In this document: positions 34,511 through 43,180 of the stretch, piece by piece | How positions within the stretch are numbered: the stretch's first letter is position 1 | Layout of the letters: every line of letters starts with the position of its first letter | From: Planctomycetota bacterium | Lineage (GTDB): Bacteria > Planctomycetota > Planctomycetia > Gemmatales > Gemmataceae | NCBI GenBank assembly: GCA_003669555.1 | Contig: QWOS01000115.1 | Coordinates: 1-45,291, forward strand | Direction: 5' to 3' | Length of the DNA: 45,291 bases | Notes under the pieces: generated by a model | Told to the model about the DNA's origin: nothing | The model's input: the letters and a program-made list of their open reading frames with translations, nothing else | The model's database searches: none | Position numbers and translations under genes: made by a program

Positions 34511-36445
34511 ATGGCCCGTGGTGTCGACTCGCAGATTCTTGGCAAATGGAAGATCGCTGACGCCCTCGAAACCTACGGCATCCGCCAGTGGGGCAAAGGG
34601 TACTTCGGTGTCAACAAGTCCGGCAACATGACGGTCATGCCGACCAAAAACACGGAGGCAACCATCGACCTGATGAAACTGGTCGAGGAGTTGCAGGCCC
34701 GTGATATCCAGCTGCCCATCCTGATCCGTTTCAACGATATCCTCAGCCATCGCATCGCCGAAATGCAGGGTGCTTTCCGTCAGGCCATCAAGGAAAACGA
34801 ATTCAGCGGCAGCTACCGCTGTGTCTATCCCATCAAGGTCAACCAGCAGCGGCAGGTAGTGGAGGAAATCCTCGACTACGGCAAACCCTTTCATTTTGGC
34901 CTCGAGGCCGGCAGCAAGCCTGAATTGCTGGCCGTGCTCAGCCTGGTGAATGGTGGCGATGTGCCGATCATCTGCAACGGCTTCAAGGATGACGAGTTCA
35001 TCCGCATGGCGATGATGGCCCGCAAGCTGGGCAAACAGATCATTCCCGTGGTGGAGAAGTTCACCGAACTGGAACTCATCCTCCGCCATGCCAAGGAAAT
35101 GGGCGTGCGTCCGGCGATTGGGGTGCGGGTGAAGCTTGCCGCCAAAGGCGCCGGGCGCTGGCGATCGAGTGCGGGATACCGCAGCAAGTTTGGCCTCACC
35201 ATCACTGAAGTGATCGAAGCTCTGGAAATGCTCAAGGCCGAAGGCATGGGCGATTGCCTGGAACTGGTGCATTTTCATCTGGGCAGTCAGATCACCAACA
35301 TACGCAGCATCAAGAACGCCCTCACGGAAGCGGCCAGGGTTTACTGCGAGTTGCACCGCCTGGGTGCCGGGGTGAAGTTCCTGGATGTCGGCGGCGGCCT
35401 GGGAATAGATTACGACGGCTCCCAGAGCGACTTCGAGTCAAGCATCAACTACACGCTGCAGGAATACGCCAACGATGTGGTTTTCCGCGTCAAGAGCGTC
35501 TGTGACGAGGCGGGCGTGCCACATCCCACCATCATCAGCGAGTCGGGGCGGGCCGTAGTGGCCTACCACAGCCTGCTGGTTTTTGATGTGCTGGGGGTGT
35601 CGCAACTCGACAAGCCGGACAAGTCGCACCTGCCCACCAAGGTGCCTGATGCAGCGCCGCAGCAGATCCACGACCTGCTGGCGATTCTGAACGACATCAA
35701 GAAGAAGAATCTCATCGAGTCGTATCACGATGCCGTCCAGCATGTGGACGAGATGGTCAACCTGTTCAACCTGGGCGGCGTGGCGCTGGAAAACCGCGCT
35801 TTGGCTGAGCAGTTGTTCTGGGCTATCTGCTCGAAGATCCACCGTTTTGTCAAGTCGATGGACAGCCCACCAGAGGAACTGGAAGGGCTGGAATCTCTTC
35901 TTTCCGACACTTATTTCTGTAATTTTTCCATTTTTCAGTCGATGCCCGATTCCTGGGCCATCAAACAGTTGTTTCCCATCTCGCCCATCCACCGTCTTGG
36001 GGAACGGCCGACCCGGCGCGGTGTGCTGGGGGATATCACCTGCGACTCGGACGGAAAAATTGACACCTTCATCGATATGAAGGATGTGCGCAAGACTCTT
36101 GAGCTTCATGAGCACGACGGAAAACCTTACTATCTGGGTGCTTTTCTGCTGGGTGCCTATCAGGAGATCCTGGGTGACCTGCACAACCTCTTTGGCGACA
36201 CCAACGCTGTGCATGTCCGCCTCGACGAGGATGGCGATCCCATCATCGAAGATGTGATCAAGGGTGATACGGTCCGTGAAGTGCTGGCCTATGTGCAGTA
36301 CTCGGGCGAACAGCTCATGGAGCGTCTGCGCAAGGATGTGGAAAAAGGCGTGAAGCAGGGCAAGATCACCCTGTCGGAAGCGAGGCAGATGCAGCGCTTC
36401 TTCGAGGCCGCCCTCGACGGCTACACCTACCTCGAAGAGCCTTAA
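34511..36445 (+). CDS. speA: Biosynthetic arginine decarboxylase
   Basis: The protein has 644 residues, close to the usual SpeA length. The PLP-binding lysine is Lys109 in CVYPIKVNQQR. Also visible are GLEAGSKPELLAVL, the glycine-rich phosphate-binding LDVGGGLGIDYDG, and the C-terminal substrate Cys/Asp region DITCDSDGKID. It decarboxylates arginine to agmatine and CO2, the first step of the agmatine route to putrescine, in the cytoplasm. AGGAGG stands 10 nt before the ATG. Eight bases separate it from pyrD, so the two are probably co-transcribed. No agmatinase or agmatine deiminase lies in the window. Confidence 0.97.
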   Translation: MARGVDSQILGKWKIADALETYGIRQWGKGYFGVNKSGNMTVMPTKNTEATIDLMKLVEELQARDIQLPILIRFNDILSHRIAEMQGAFRQAIKENEFSGSYRCVYPIKVNQQRQVVEEILDYGKPFHFGLEAGSKPELLAVLSLVNGGDVPIICNGFKDDEFIRMAMMARKLGKQIIPVVEKFTELELILRHAKEMGVRPAIGVRVKLAAKGAGRWRSSAGYRSKFGLTITEVIEALEMLKAEGMGDCLELVHFHLGSQITNIRSIKNALTEAARVYCELHRLGAGVKFLDVGGGLGIDYDGSQSDFESSINYTLQEYANDVVFRVKSVCDEAGVPHPTIISESGRAVVAYHSLLVFDVLGVSQLDKPDKSHLPTKVPDAAPQQIHDLLAILNDIKKKNLIESYHDAVQHVDEMVNLFNLGGVALENRALAEQLFWAICSKIHRFVKSMDSPPEELEGLESLLSDTYFCNFSIFQSMPDSWAIKQLFPISPIHRLGERPTRRGVLGDITCDSDGKIDTFIDMKDVRKTLELHEHDGKPYYLGAFLLGAYQEILGDLHNLFGDTNAVHVRLDEDGDPIIEDVIKGDTVREVLAYVQYSGEQLMERLRKDVEKGVKQGKITLSEARQMQRFFEAALDGYTYLEEP

Positions 36446-36453
36446 TAATAGTC

Positions 36454-37395
36454 ATGGCACCCTCGCTGGCGGTCTCCCTGGGCCGGCTTCATCTGCCTAA
36501 TCCGGTGCTGGTGGCCTCGGGCACTTTCGGCTATGCCCGTGAAATGGCGGGCCTGGTTGATCTGGCAGGGCTGGGGGGCATTGTCCCCAAAACTGTTACC
36601 AGTTTGCCCCGGGCCGGAAATCCACCCCCCCGCACGGCTGAAACCACCAGTGGTTTACTCAACGCCATCGGTCTCGACAACGATGGTCTGGAGTATTTTC
36701 TCGCCAATCACCTGCCGTGGCTGTCATCGCCTGAGGTGGGCTGCCCCATCGTACTGAACATCGCCGCCAAGACCGCCGACGAGTTCCCGCGCATGGCGGC
36801 CCGGGTGCGTGGCTTGCCAGGCATCGCCGCGCTGGAGCTGAACCTGTCCTGCCCCAATGTGGCGGGTGGCATCGATTTCGCCACCAGGCCGGAGCTGTGT
36901 CGGGCAGTGGTGGCAGCCGCCCGTGACGCCTGCCCGGATCTGCCCTTGCTGGCCAAGCTCACTCCCAATGTCACCAACCTGGTGGAGATCGCCCAGGGTG
37001 CCGCCGACGGCGGTTGCGACGCGGTGAGCCTGGTCAATACCTTCCTGGGCATTGCCATCGACTGGAAGCGCCAGCGGCCCATCCTTGGCAATGGCATGGG
37101 CGGCCTGTCCGGCCCGGCGATCAAACCCCTGGCGCTGCGTTGCGTCTGGCAGGTTGCCCGGGCGGTGAAAATTCCCATTGTGGGTATTGGCGGCATTGCC
37201 ACCATCGACGATGTGATGGAGTTTCTGGTCGCCGGTGCCAGCGCAGTGCAGATGGGCACCGTCAGCTTCTATGATCCCACGGCTGCCACGCGTGTGATCG
37301 CTCAACTGCCCGATGCCCTCGCCACCCTGGGAGTTGCGTCCGTCGCCGAAGCCACAGGCCTGGCGGCAAGGAACTGGCAACCGGTTGTTGGTTGA
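36454..37395 (+). CDS. pyrD: Dihydroorotate dehydrogenase (class 1, PyrDB-like)
   Basis: The protein has 313 residues. Class 1 features include GTFGYAREM at the N-terminus, PKTVTSLPRAGNPPPR with Lys46, SGLLNAIGLDNDG, the active-site Cys133 in LNLSCPN, and the FMN phosphate site VGIGGIATIDD and GASAVQMGT. A catalytic Cys rather than Ser and the lack of an N-terminal membrane helix point to the cytoplasmic class 1B form, which normally needs a PyrK electron-transfer subunit; none is visible here. It oxidises dihydroorotate to orotate in pyrimidine synthesis. There is little ribosome-binding sequence in the 8-bp gap after speA. An IS3 fragment begins only about 30 bp after its stop but does not damage it. 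Confidence 0.95.
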   Translation: MAPSLAVSLGRLHLPNPVLVASGTFGYAREMAGLVDLAGLGGIVPKTVTSLPRAGNPPPRTAETTSGLLNAIGLDNDGLEYFLANHLPWLSSPEVGCPIVLNIAAKTADEFPRMAARVRGLPGIAALELNLSCPNVAGGIDFATRPELCRAVVAAARDACPDLPLLAKLTPNVTNLVEIAQGAADGGCDAVSLVNTFLGIAIDWKRQRPILGNGMGGLSGPAIKPLALRCVWQVARAVKIPIVGIGGIATIDDVMEFLVAGASAVQMGTVSFYDPTAATRVIAQLPDALATLGVASVAEATGLAARNWQPVVG

Positions 37396-37428
37396 GCAAG
37401 GTGTGCCTGACCCGGCCCTGGCGACGGG

Positions 37429-38076
37429 GTGTCGGTTGGCCTGAACACTGTGGGCCGGATCATGCAGGAACATGCGATCAGGCCTTGGTATTGCAAGCCT
37501 TTCAGGCGGCCGCGCCGGGACAAAGACCGGCAGAATGTGAAGCCGAATGACCTAGATCGGGCTTTTCAGCCTGGAATGCCGAACCGTGCATGGTTGTCCG
37601 ACATCACGGAATTCCGGACCTTTGAGGGCAAGCTTTATCTTTCGGTAGTGGAGGATCTGGGGACCAGGCGGGTACTTGGCTGGGCCATGTCCAACCGGAT
37701 GCGTGCCGAGTTGGTGGAAGAAAGCCTGCAAATGGCGATCAAGCTTTGGGGCAAGCCGGTGAAAGTCCTGTTCCATTCCGATCAGGGCAGCCAGTTCCGC
37801 AGCGAGTTGATTCGCCATTCGTTACGGGATTATGGGGCCGATCAAAGCATGTCACGCCGGGCGAATTGCTGGGACAACGCGCCGATGGAATCGTTTTTTG
37901 CCACCTTGAAGCGGGAAATGTATTGGAATCGTTCGTGGACACGCCAACGGCTCAGGACGGAGATTTTTGAATTCATCGAGGTGTATTACAACCGGCAACG
38001 GCTCCATTCGACCCTGGGTTACCAGATACCTGTTGGTTTTGAGAAAAAGGCAATTTTAAAGGATCCGTTGTCTTGA
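37429..38076 (+). pseudogene. IS3-family transposase (OrfB) fragment, 5' truncated
   Basis: The frame encodes 215 residues of an IS3/IS150-type DDE transposase. The rve integrase core shows the first Asp in WLSDITEF, the second in FHSDQGSQF and the Glu in DNAPMESFF (spacing D-D-35-E), then the typical end YYNRQRLHSTLGY. The N-terminus enters within the helix-turn-helix region (VGLNTVGRIMQEH) and lacks the first ~60 residues; no OrfA lies upstream, and the frame has a stop at 37408. The insertion-side junction lies directly after pyrD. The catalytic part is complete, but without its start it is most likely an inactive remnant. Confidence 0.9.
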
Positions 38077-38084
38077 GCCTCAAA

Positions 38085-38161
38085 TGGCCAGAATCCGATT
38101 GTGCGCCCCCAAGCGCCTGTCGGCGTCACCTGGTGAGGGGCGCACAATCGGATTCTGGCCA
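38085..38161. repeat. Perfect 25-bp inverted repeat with 27-nt loop
   Basis: Arms at 38085-38109 (beginning TGGCCAGAATCCGATTG) and 38137-38161 are exact reverse complements. The structure begins 9 bp after the IS3 transposase stop. It could be a bidirectional terminator, a miniature element, or two facing insertion-sequence ends. Confidence 0.95.
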
Positions 38162-38255
38162 AGTACAGGTAGCCCGAAACAACGGTGATGAAGAAAACGG
38201 GCCGTCAAAGTTTTCGGATTCGGAAATTCTTAACTGACTGTACACGGAAATGGGA

Positions 38256-38337
38256 CCTATCTATTCCCCCCCGAACCATTTTTTATTTTCAGGTCCGATA
38301 TTCCATGGTTCGGAGCATTCAGTTGTAGGGAGATAGG
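38256..38337. promoter_or_regulatory. Nested inverted repeat upstream of the beta-trefoil gene
   Basis: Outer arms CCTATCT (38256-38262) and AGATAGG (38331-38337) enclose inner arms CCGAACCAT (38271-38279) and ATGGTTCGG (38305-38313). In RNA this would form a two-part hairpin ending 31 nt before the chosen start at 38369; in DNA it could be an operator. Confidence 0.5.
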
Positions 38338-38368
38338 CTCTGACGATTGATCCATCATGGAGGCCAAG

Positions 38369-40564
38369 ATGGAGAAGATACGATTCATCCTCTGTTGTAT
38401 GATCTATTTTCTCGGGGTGATCGGTCTGGCTCATGCCCAGACTGAAGCCCCGAAGTTAGGCGAAAGCGGCATATCCACAGGGGATGTGGTGATACCCCTG
38501 ATCGCGCTGGGGGATCATGACTTTCGATCGCCAAACGGTGCCCTGAAAAACGCCAGGAATCTATCCACAAAGGGTTTGCCGGATCCCCTTGCCACCGCCA
38601 AGGTCGGAGCCGGGCAGGGTATTATAAGGAGTCTCGGGCAGGCGCTGGCCCGGGCGCTTGACGAGCAGGACCGTTTTTCCAGGGAACTATCGGTAAACAA
38701 GAATAAGGCGCTGTTTGGGGAGCCGGTTTCCACAACACAAGTCTACGACACTGCCGACGCCTACATCCTGACCCGGACCACATCCGCTGTCGTCCGGGAC
38801 CCGGTGAAGCTGGCGGCAGGCTCAGGGAGCTTCCGAAACTTCATTGGTCCAGCAGCGAAGTCCAAGCGCCCCGAACTTGGGGATTTGAGCCCTGTCGCAT
38901 TGAAGGGCCTGAAGGATTTCCAGGCCAGAGAGGCCAGGGAATTGCCGGAGGGTGACCCGTTGCGACTTGCCTCTGAAAAGGGCGAGAAGGAACTCCTGGA
39001 TGCCATCTCCGCGGGTGTGGGTCGTGTGGAAATGATCGACACGTTCCAGATACCCAAATCGGCATTCCCCGTGGTGAACGGGCAGCTTCAGTTGCCATTC
39101 CCCGCACCCAAGCTGGCCCAATTCCGGGTGGGATTGCCGGATGACGCGGGCCAAGAATCGCGGGCTGGCCAAACACGGACCACGCCGGTGGAAAAGCCAT
39201 CCTTGGTCACCTCGGGAAAATCGGAGATACACTCCCGTTTCATGGCAGGTTTTACTTTGGGTAATTGCTGGACCTGGGAGCGCCGTTGGAATTATCCCTC
39301 AGGATTTTTTCGAATCACTCTCGGGGCCAGTTACGGTGTGGGTTTGAGGATCCCCATCGAGGTCAGGGGTGAATTCTCCCCGACACGGGCCATCCTGAGG
39401 GATACCGCCAACAGGCCGATAGAGACGACGCTTTCCGTGTCCGCCCAGGCGGTGGATGGGGACGAAAGCTTCTACCGGGATGCCGGCATCAGGCCCGGCC
39501 AGATGTTCGGCGCGAAGGAAGCAGTCCTGGAGGCCCGGTTCGGTTACGGGTACAAGTTCCGGGCATTGTGGGAGGATATTTCCAGCCGGCCCTTCGCCTT
39601 CATCGGTTTGGATTGCAGCGAGAATTTCACACCACCCACCGGCAGGAATGGGGATGCCCCGGTGATTGAAATTCCACCCCGTTTGACGAACACGGAATTC
39701 AATTTTGGCTCCTTGGAGGGTGACGCGACCTTCGGGATGCGGCTGGTGGGCACCGGTACGGTCCTGTTTGATTACGAGGCTATCGCGGACGGCAGGACTG
39801 TGCACAAAAAGAAGCTGGAATCCAGGTCGACTGGAAGGCAGGCGATCGTTTCCAGCATACCTGCGGAGGCCAAGGAATACGGGTTCCGCCTGAAGAATCC
39901 GGCCTACCGGTACGATCTGGAACTGGTCCCAACGGTCAGGATATCGGCGAGCCTGCATTGCCCCGGATGGTCGAGAAGCATTTCCACGGGCTGGATCGAC
40001 CTCAACAGCTTGTCCATCGATGTGGGCACGGTAAAACTGGAAAGGCACGCCGGGACCCGGAAGAGCGTCAGCTTTGAGGAAGGGAAAAAGGAATTCAGTC
40101 GCATCGAAGATACTGACTATATTCCCGAGGCGTATGCGCCCTTCCATATCACTGTGAACGGCAAGTATCTGCGGGTGAAAGGCAGCAGCCTGGTGGCTGA
40201 CGGGGACAAGGCGGGCAAGGAGAGCCTTGCCGAACTGGGCCAGGTGAACGCTGGCTTGCGTACTATCAGGATGCGGGACGCCAACTATGGGCGTGGTGCC
40301 CTGATCGGAGTAGGAGCCGTTTTCGTCGTTGGGGGCAGGCTGCCACCCGACAGACGCGAGCAGGTCGACCTCGCCCCGGGGCCGGCCGGGGACGGGGAGT
40401 ATTTTCGCATCAAAAAAGCCTCCACCACCCATGGAGAAAAGATCATCCTGATCCAATCTTCCAAGAACGGCAAATACCTGGCAATGCGGGCCGACAAGAC
40501 CCTGCATGCGGAGGCCGAAGATATCCAGAGGGCGGCCCGCTTCAAATTCTGGCCCGAGCGGTGA
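38369..40564 (+). CDS. Secreted protein of unknown function with C-terminal beta-trefoil-like domain
   Basis: The protein has about 731 residues. The ATG at 38369 is preferred over the one at 38357 because GGAGG lies 7 nt upstream of it. A signal peptide follows (ILCCMIYFLGVIGLAHAQ). The middle (about 30-580) is unrecognised; it includes an Ala/Leu/Arg-rich helical stretch (about 80-230) and a beta-rich part with WTWERRWNYPSGFF. The last ~140 residues contain FHITVNGKYLRVKGSSLVA and a second SSKNGKYLAMRADKTLHAE, ending in ARFKFWPE. Repeated GKYL-(R/A)-(V/M) followed by F-x-F is the pattern of fascin-like beta-trefoil domains, which bind sugars or protein partners. It is intact between IS remnants. 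Confidence 0.75.
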   Translation: MEKIRFILCCMIYFLGVIGLAHAQTEAPKLGESGISTGDVVIPLIALGDHDFRSPNGALKNARNLSTKGLPDPLATAKVGAGQGIIRSLGQALARALDEQDRFSRELSVNKNKALFGEPVSTTQVYDTADAYILTRTTSAVVRDPVKLAAGSGSFRNFIGPAAKSKRPELGDLSPVALKGLKDFQAREARELPEGDPLRLASEKGEKELLDAISAGVGRVEMIDTFQIPKSAFPVVNGQLQLPFPAPKLAQFRVGLPDDAGQESRAGQTRTTPVEKPSLVTSGKSEIHSRFMAGFTLGNCWTWERRWNYPSGFFRITLGASYGVGLRIPIEVRGEFSPTRAILRDTANRPIETTLSVSAQAVDGDESFYRDAGIRPGQMFGAKEAVLEARFGYGYKFRALWEDISSRPFAFIGLDCSENFTPPTGRNGDAPVIEIPPRLTNTEFNFGSLEGDATFGMRLVGTGTVLFDYEAIADGRTVHKKKLESRSTGRQAIVSSIPAEAKEYGFRLKNPAYRYDLELVPTVRISASLHCPGWSRSISTGWIDLNSLSIDVGTVKLERHAGTRKSVSFEEGKKEFSRIEDTDYIPEAYAPFHITVNGKYLRVKGSSLVADGDKAGKESLAELGQVNAGLRTIRMRDANYGRGALIGVGAVFVVGGRLPPDRREQVDLAPGPAGDGEYFRIKKASTTHGEKIILIQSSKNGKYLAMRADKTLHAEAEDIQRAARFKFWPER

Positions 40565-40731
40565 GCGGGTTCAAACTGGCTTGAGACGATTCGGCCCAGC
40601 CCAGGGTTGGATCGCGGCTCCCTGCCGATCCAGGGAAGACTAGGGGGCACCCAGTCAGTTCGCCGCCACGGTTTGCTTGCCTTTGATGATAACCGGGCGC
40701 AGGAATCGAGGCTGCCGAATGGGGATATATC

Positions 40732-41210
40732 TCAAGGAGCCTTGGCCCAGGTGGCGTAGGCCTCGGCGATGGTTTTTTGGGCGCTGTCCCACTCACCGTC
40801 GAGGACGACGAGGGCGTATCGGAGGGTGAGTTTCTCGCCCTTGGCGATCCTCACCAGGTCGGTTTTGCCTTTGCGATCGGGGAAGCCGGATTTGTCGCGG
40901 CCGAAGGGGTTGGCGGCCATCAGGCCGTAGCCGCGGGCGTGCCAGCAGGCGCGGTGGGGGTTGGCGGGGTGATCGAGAATTGCGATGGCGACCGGCTTGC
41001 CATCGACCTTGCCCGCATAGGCGCACCAGTCAGCCTGGCGGCCCCAGACATTCTTCTCGCCGGTCTGGCCCAAGGCGTTGCTGAGCTTGCCGCCTTGCTT
41101 CTCGGTGAGGGCATCGATGACTCGGACGCCCATGGAGCCTTCCTTGGTGTCCTCAAGGGTGACGGCGCCTTCGGAGGCGATCAGCTCGAATGTGAAGTCC
41201 ATTTGCCAGG
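40732..41210 (-). pseudogene. DUF6807 (PmoA-like) protein, C-terminal fragment
   Basis: About 160 C-terminal residues match the planctomycete PmoA-like/DUF6807 family: MDFTFELIASEGAVTLED, EGSMGVRVID, the metal-site-like AIAILDHPANPHRACWHARG and GLMAANPFG. The first part of the gene is missing, replaced at about 41205-41220 by an IS4 transposase fragment on the other strand. The upstream residues of the frame are antisense IS sequence. PmoA-like proteins are large secreted or cytoplasmic proteins of unknown role, despite their name. No start codon of its own is evident, so it is a dead remnant. Confidence 0.85.
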
Positions 41211-41826
41211 CGGCGGCACGCCGTCGACTGAGGAGCTGGATGTCAAGTACCATCGGATGACGGTCTGCCCGCCGATCGGCAAGGACCAGCGCTACGGGCC
41301 ATTGGAACTGACTGTGATCCACGCGACCGAGCCGGGCAAGCCGGATGGCCGCGAGCCGATCCGGTGGAAACTGGTCACCAATCCGCCGGTCGCATGTAAT
41401 GCGGACACGATCGAAAAACAGGACTGGTATGCGCTACGGTGGAAGATCGAGATGTTCCACAAAGTGATGAAGTCCGGGTGCCGGGCGGAGGACTCCCGGC
41501 TGCGGACCGCCGCAAGGCTGGCGAACCTGATCGCGATGATGTGCATCGTGGCGTGGCGGGTGCTGTGGCTCACGATGCTGAACCGCACGGATCCGAAACT
41601 CCCCGCGACTCTGGTACTCACCGAAGTCGAGATCTTGCTGCTGGACCGGTTGGTGCCGCCGGCGGACGATTCGTATCGGGGAACCGTGGGCGATGTCCTC
41701 AACAGGCTCGGCGGCTATCTCAACCGACGCCACGACGGCCCGCCAGGCCACACTGTGCTGTGGCGCGGCCTGACAAGACTCGCGGACATCCAACTGGGGT
41801 ATGACCTGGATCACAGTTGTGGGTAA
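41210..41826 (+). pseudogene. IS4-family (IS50-like) transposase, C-terminal fragment
   Basis: About 200 residues correspond to the C-terminal part of an IS4-family transposase. The YREK-like block YALRWKIEMFHKVMKSGCR carries the last catalytic Glu, and LANLIAMMCIVAWRVLWLTML and GGYLNRRHDGPPGHTVLWRG are typical of the IS50/Tn5 type. The N-terminal DNA-binding part and the first two catalytic Asp residues are absent; the frame instead continues backward into the antisense of the PmoA-like fragment. It therefore cannot transpose. It separates the PmoA-like remnant from an RHS remnant, which it also cuts near 41840-41860. Confidence 0.88.
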
Positions 41827-41849
41827 TTGAAAGATCGGCCGGACGGATA

Positions 41850-42500
41850 CGCACATCCTTCGATGAACTGCTGCTGGCCCCGGTGGAGGGGGCCGGGTAG
41901 CGCACCTCCTTGACCAGGTCGTTGGAGTTCAGACCGGAACCGCCACTCGTGGTGACGCCATGGACCCATTCCGTGACCTGCTGGCCGCCGGAGGGCAGCA
42001 CTACCCGCACCGTGGTCAAGCCTGCCGCGTTGTAGGTGGATTCAGTGATCTTATCATCGGTGTCGGAGACAGTGCCATCGACATAGTTCTCGATCGACTT
42101 GGTGACATCGCCCAAGGCATTGAAATAACCCCGGGTCTCGATCCCCCGAGGATCAATGCGCTTCCAGGCCAGCCCAGCGGAATTGTAGGCGGTAGTGGTG
42201 ACCAGCACCGTGTCGGACCGGCTGGGGACCGTGAAAGGCCAGGTGTAGCTGGAGCCCCCGTTGGTGCCAACATCCACCACCCCGGTCAAACGGTCGGCGC
42301 CATCGAAGTAGCTAGCGGCGTAGCTGACCCGTGCCTTCACTCCGGTGGAGGCAGTGCCCAATGCCCCGGTGCCGGTCTCATCGTGGAACCGCTGCTTGGC
42401 GGTGACCAAAATGACATGGGAGTTTCTAAGGGAGTTGCCATTGTAGGTGGTTTCGATCTGCTGCAGGACTGGGTCACGATTTGGTTTTTTCAAGGCGGGT
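41850..42500 (-). pseudogene. RHS/YD-repeat protein, internal fragment
   Basis: About 215 residues of RHS-type repeat are visible: YFDGADRLTGVVDVGTNGG, YNSAGLAWKRIDPRGIETRG, YFNALGDVTKSIENYVDGT, ITESTYNAAGLTTV and WVHGVTTSGGSGLNSNDLV. This piece belongs to the middle of an RHS shell, ahead of the YD repeats seen at 44305-45066. Here, however, it lies downstream of the toxin-tip gene, so it is out of order. Its left end is cut by the IS4 fragment and its right end is fused to 24 codons of a REP-type transposase. It is either a displaced part of the same RHS gene or a remnant of a second one. Confidence 0.8.
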
Positions 42501-42524
42501 GATTTTTTCTTTTGAGTGAAAGAA

Positions 42525-42598
42525 GCCCTCCGCCCATTACCCCGATTCAGGACATGGTAAACATAGCCACCCCGGGAAGCCCTGGATGTTCGAGGCAT
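42525..42598 (-). pseudogene. REP-associated tyrosine transposase, N-terminal fragment
   Basis: The first 24 codons (MPRTSRASRGGYVYHVLNR, then GNGRR) match the conserved start of RAYT/IS200-like Y1 transposases, which normally run to 200-300 residues. The frame then passes into unrelated sequence and RHS repeats, so the catalytic HUH motif and Tyr are lost. A small perfect hairpin (AGGCATT-CCCC-AATGCCT on the plus strand, 42594-42611) overlaps the start codon; such hairpins are typical at the ends of this element class. Confidence 0.7.
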
Positions 42599-42664
42599 TC
42601 CCCAATGCCTAACACATTTAATTCCATATTAAAAGTAGAATGTTCCATTTTTAATTGCTTGCCT

Positions 42665-43180
42665 CTAGAAATTAAGAAATGATTTTGATTCAATTACGTT
42701 CTCTGTATCTCCAATAACAGGATTTTCGGGTGAAAGCCTGTTTAAGAATTCATCGATTGATCCAGCAATTCGCCATATTCCTTGCTCATATTGGCTTTCA
42801 TGATCCCAAAGATAAACGACTCCATCTCCATTAACACAAACCAAATTCCCACCTGGCGATTCTCCAATAGGGACAAATGAAGGTGGTAGTTGATCTGCAT
42901 ACCGTAATGCCTCTTTTTTAATGCTGTAGTCAGAATCACCAAAGCCAAACAAAACCTCAAGCCTCTGGTTGCCATTTCTATCGTTTAGGGGTGAACTTTC
43001 ATCACATGTAAACAATGCTCCTTTATCAAAAATAATTGCTCCCCCGATGAAAGCCAATAACTCTCGGTAAATTTTTGAAGAAGTAGCAACTGGACCTATA
43101 TCCTTTTGCACTAAAGCCAAATCCTTAGCCTTTTCTTTGAATAATCGGGGCCCAAGATTTAATAGTTTCTCGAAGGTCAT
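42665..43180 (-). CDS. SUKH-family immunity protein (internal start)
   Basis: Starting at the ATG at 43180 (MTFEKLLNLG) gives 171 residues. A strong ribosome site AAGGGGGGAT lies 6 nt upstream, supporting separate translation from the toxin although the frames are continuous. The SUKH pattern is seen in SSKIYRELLAFIGGAIIF, FGFGDSDYSIKK, LPPSFVPIGESPGGNLVCV and DGVVYLWDHES, ending IAGSIDEFLNRL. SUKH proteins bind and neutralise nuclease toxins of contact-dependent and secreted polymorphic systems. It lies directly after the LHH toxin domain, the usual order. Confidence 0.8.
   Translation of the reverse strand: MTFEKLLNLGPRLFKEKAKDLALVQKDIGPVATSSKIYRELLAFIGGAIIFDKGALFTCDESSPLNDRNGNQRLEVLFGFGDSDYSIKKEALRYADQLPPSFVPIGESPGGNLVCVNGDGVVYLWDHESQYEQGIWRIAGSIDEFLNRLSPENPVIGDTENVIESKSFLNF

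Noticed and set aside
34439-35356. 305-codon minus-strand frame opposite speA
   Set aside because: Antisense shadow; speA is full length with conserved motifs.
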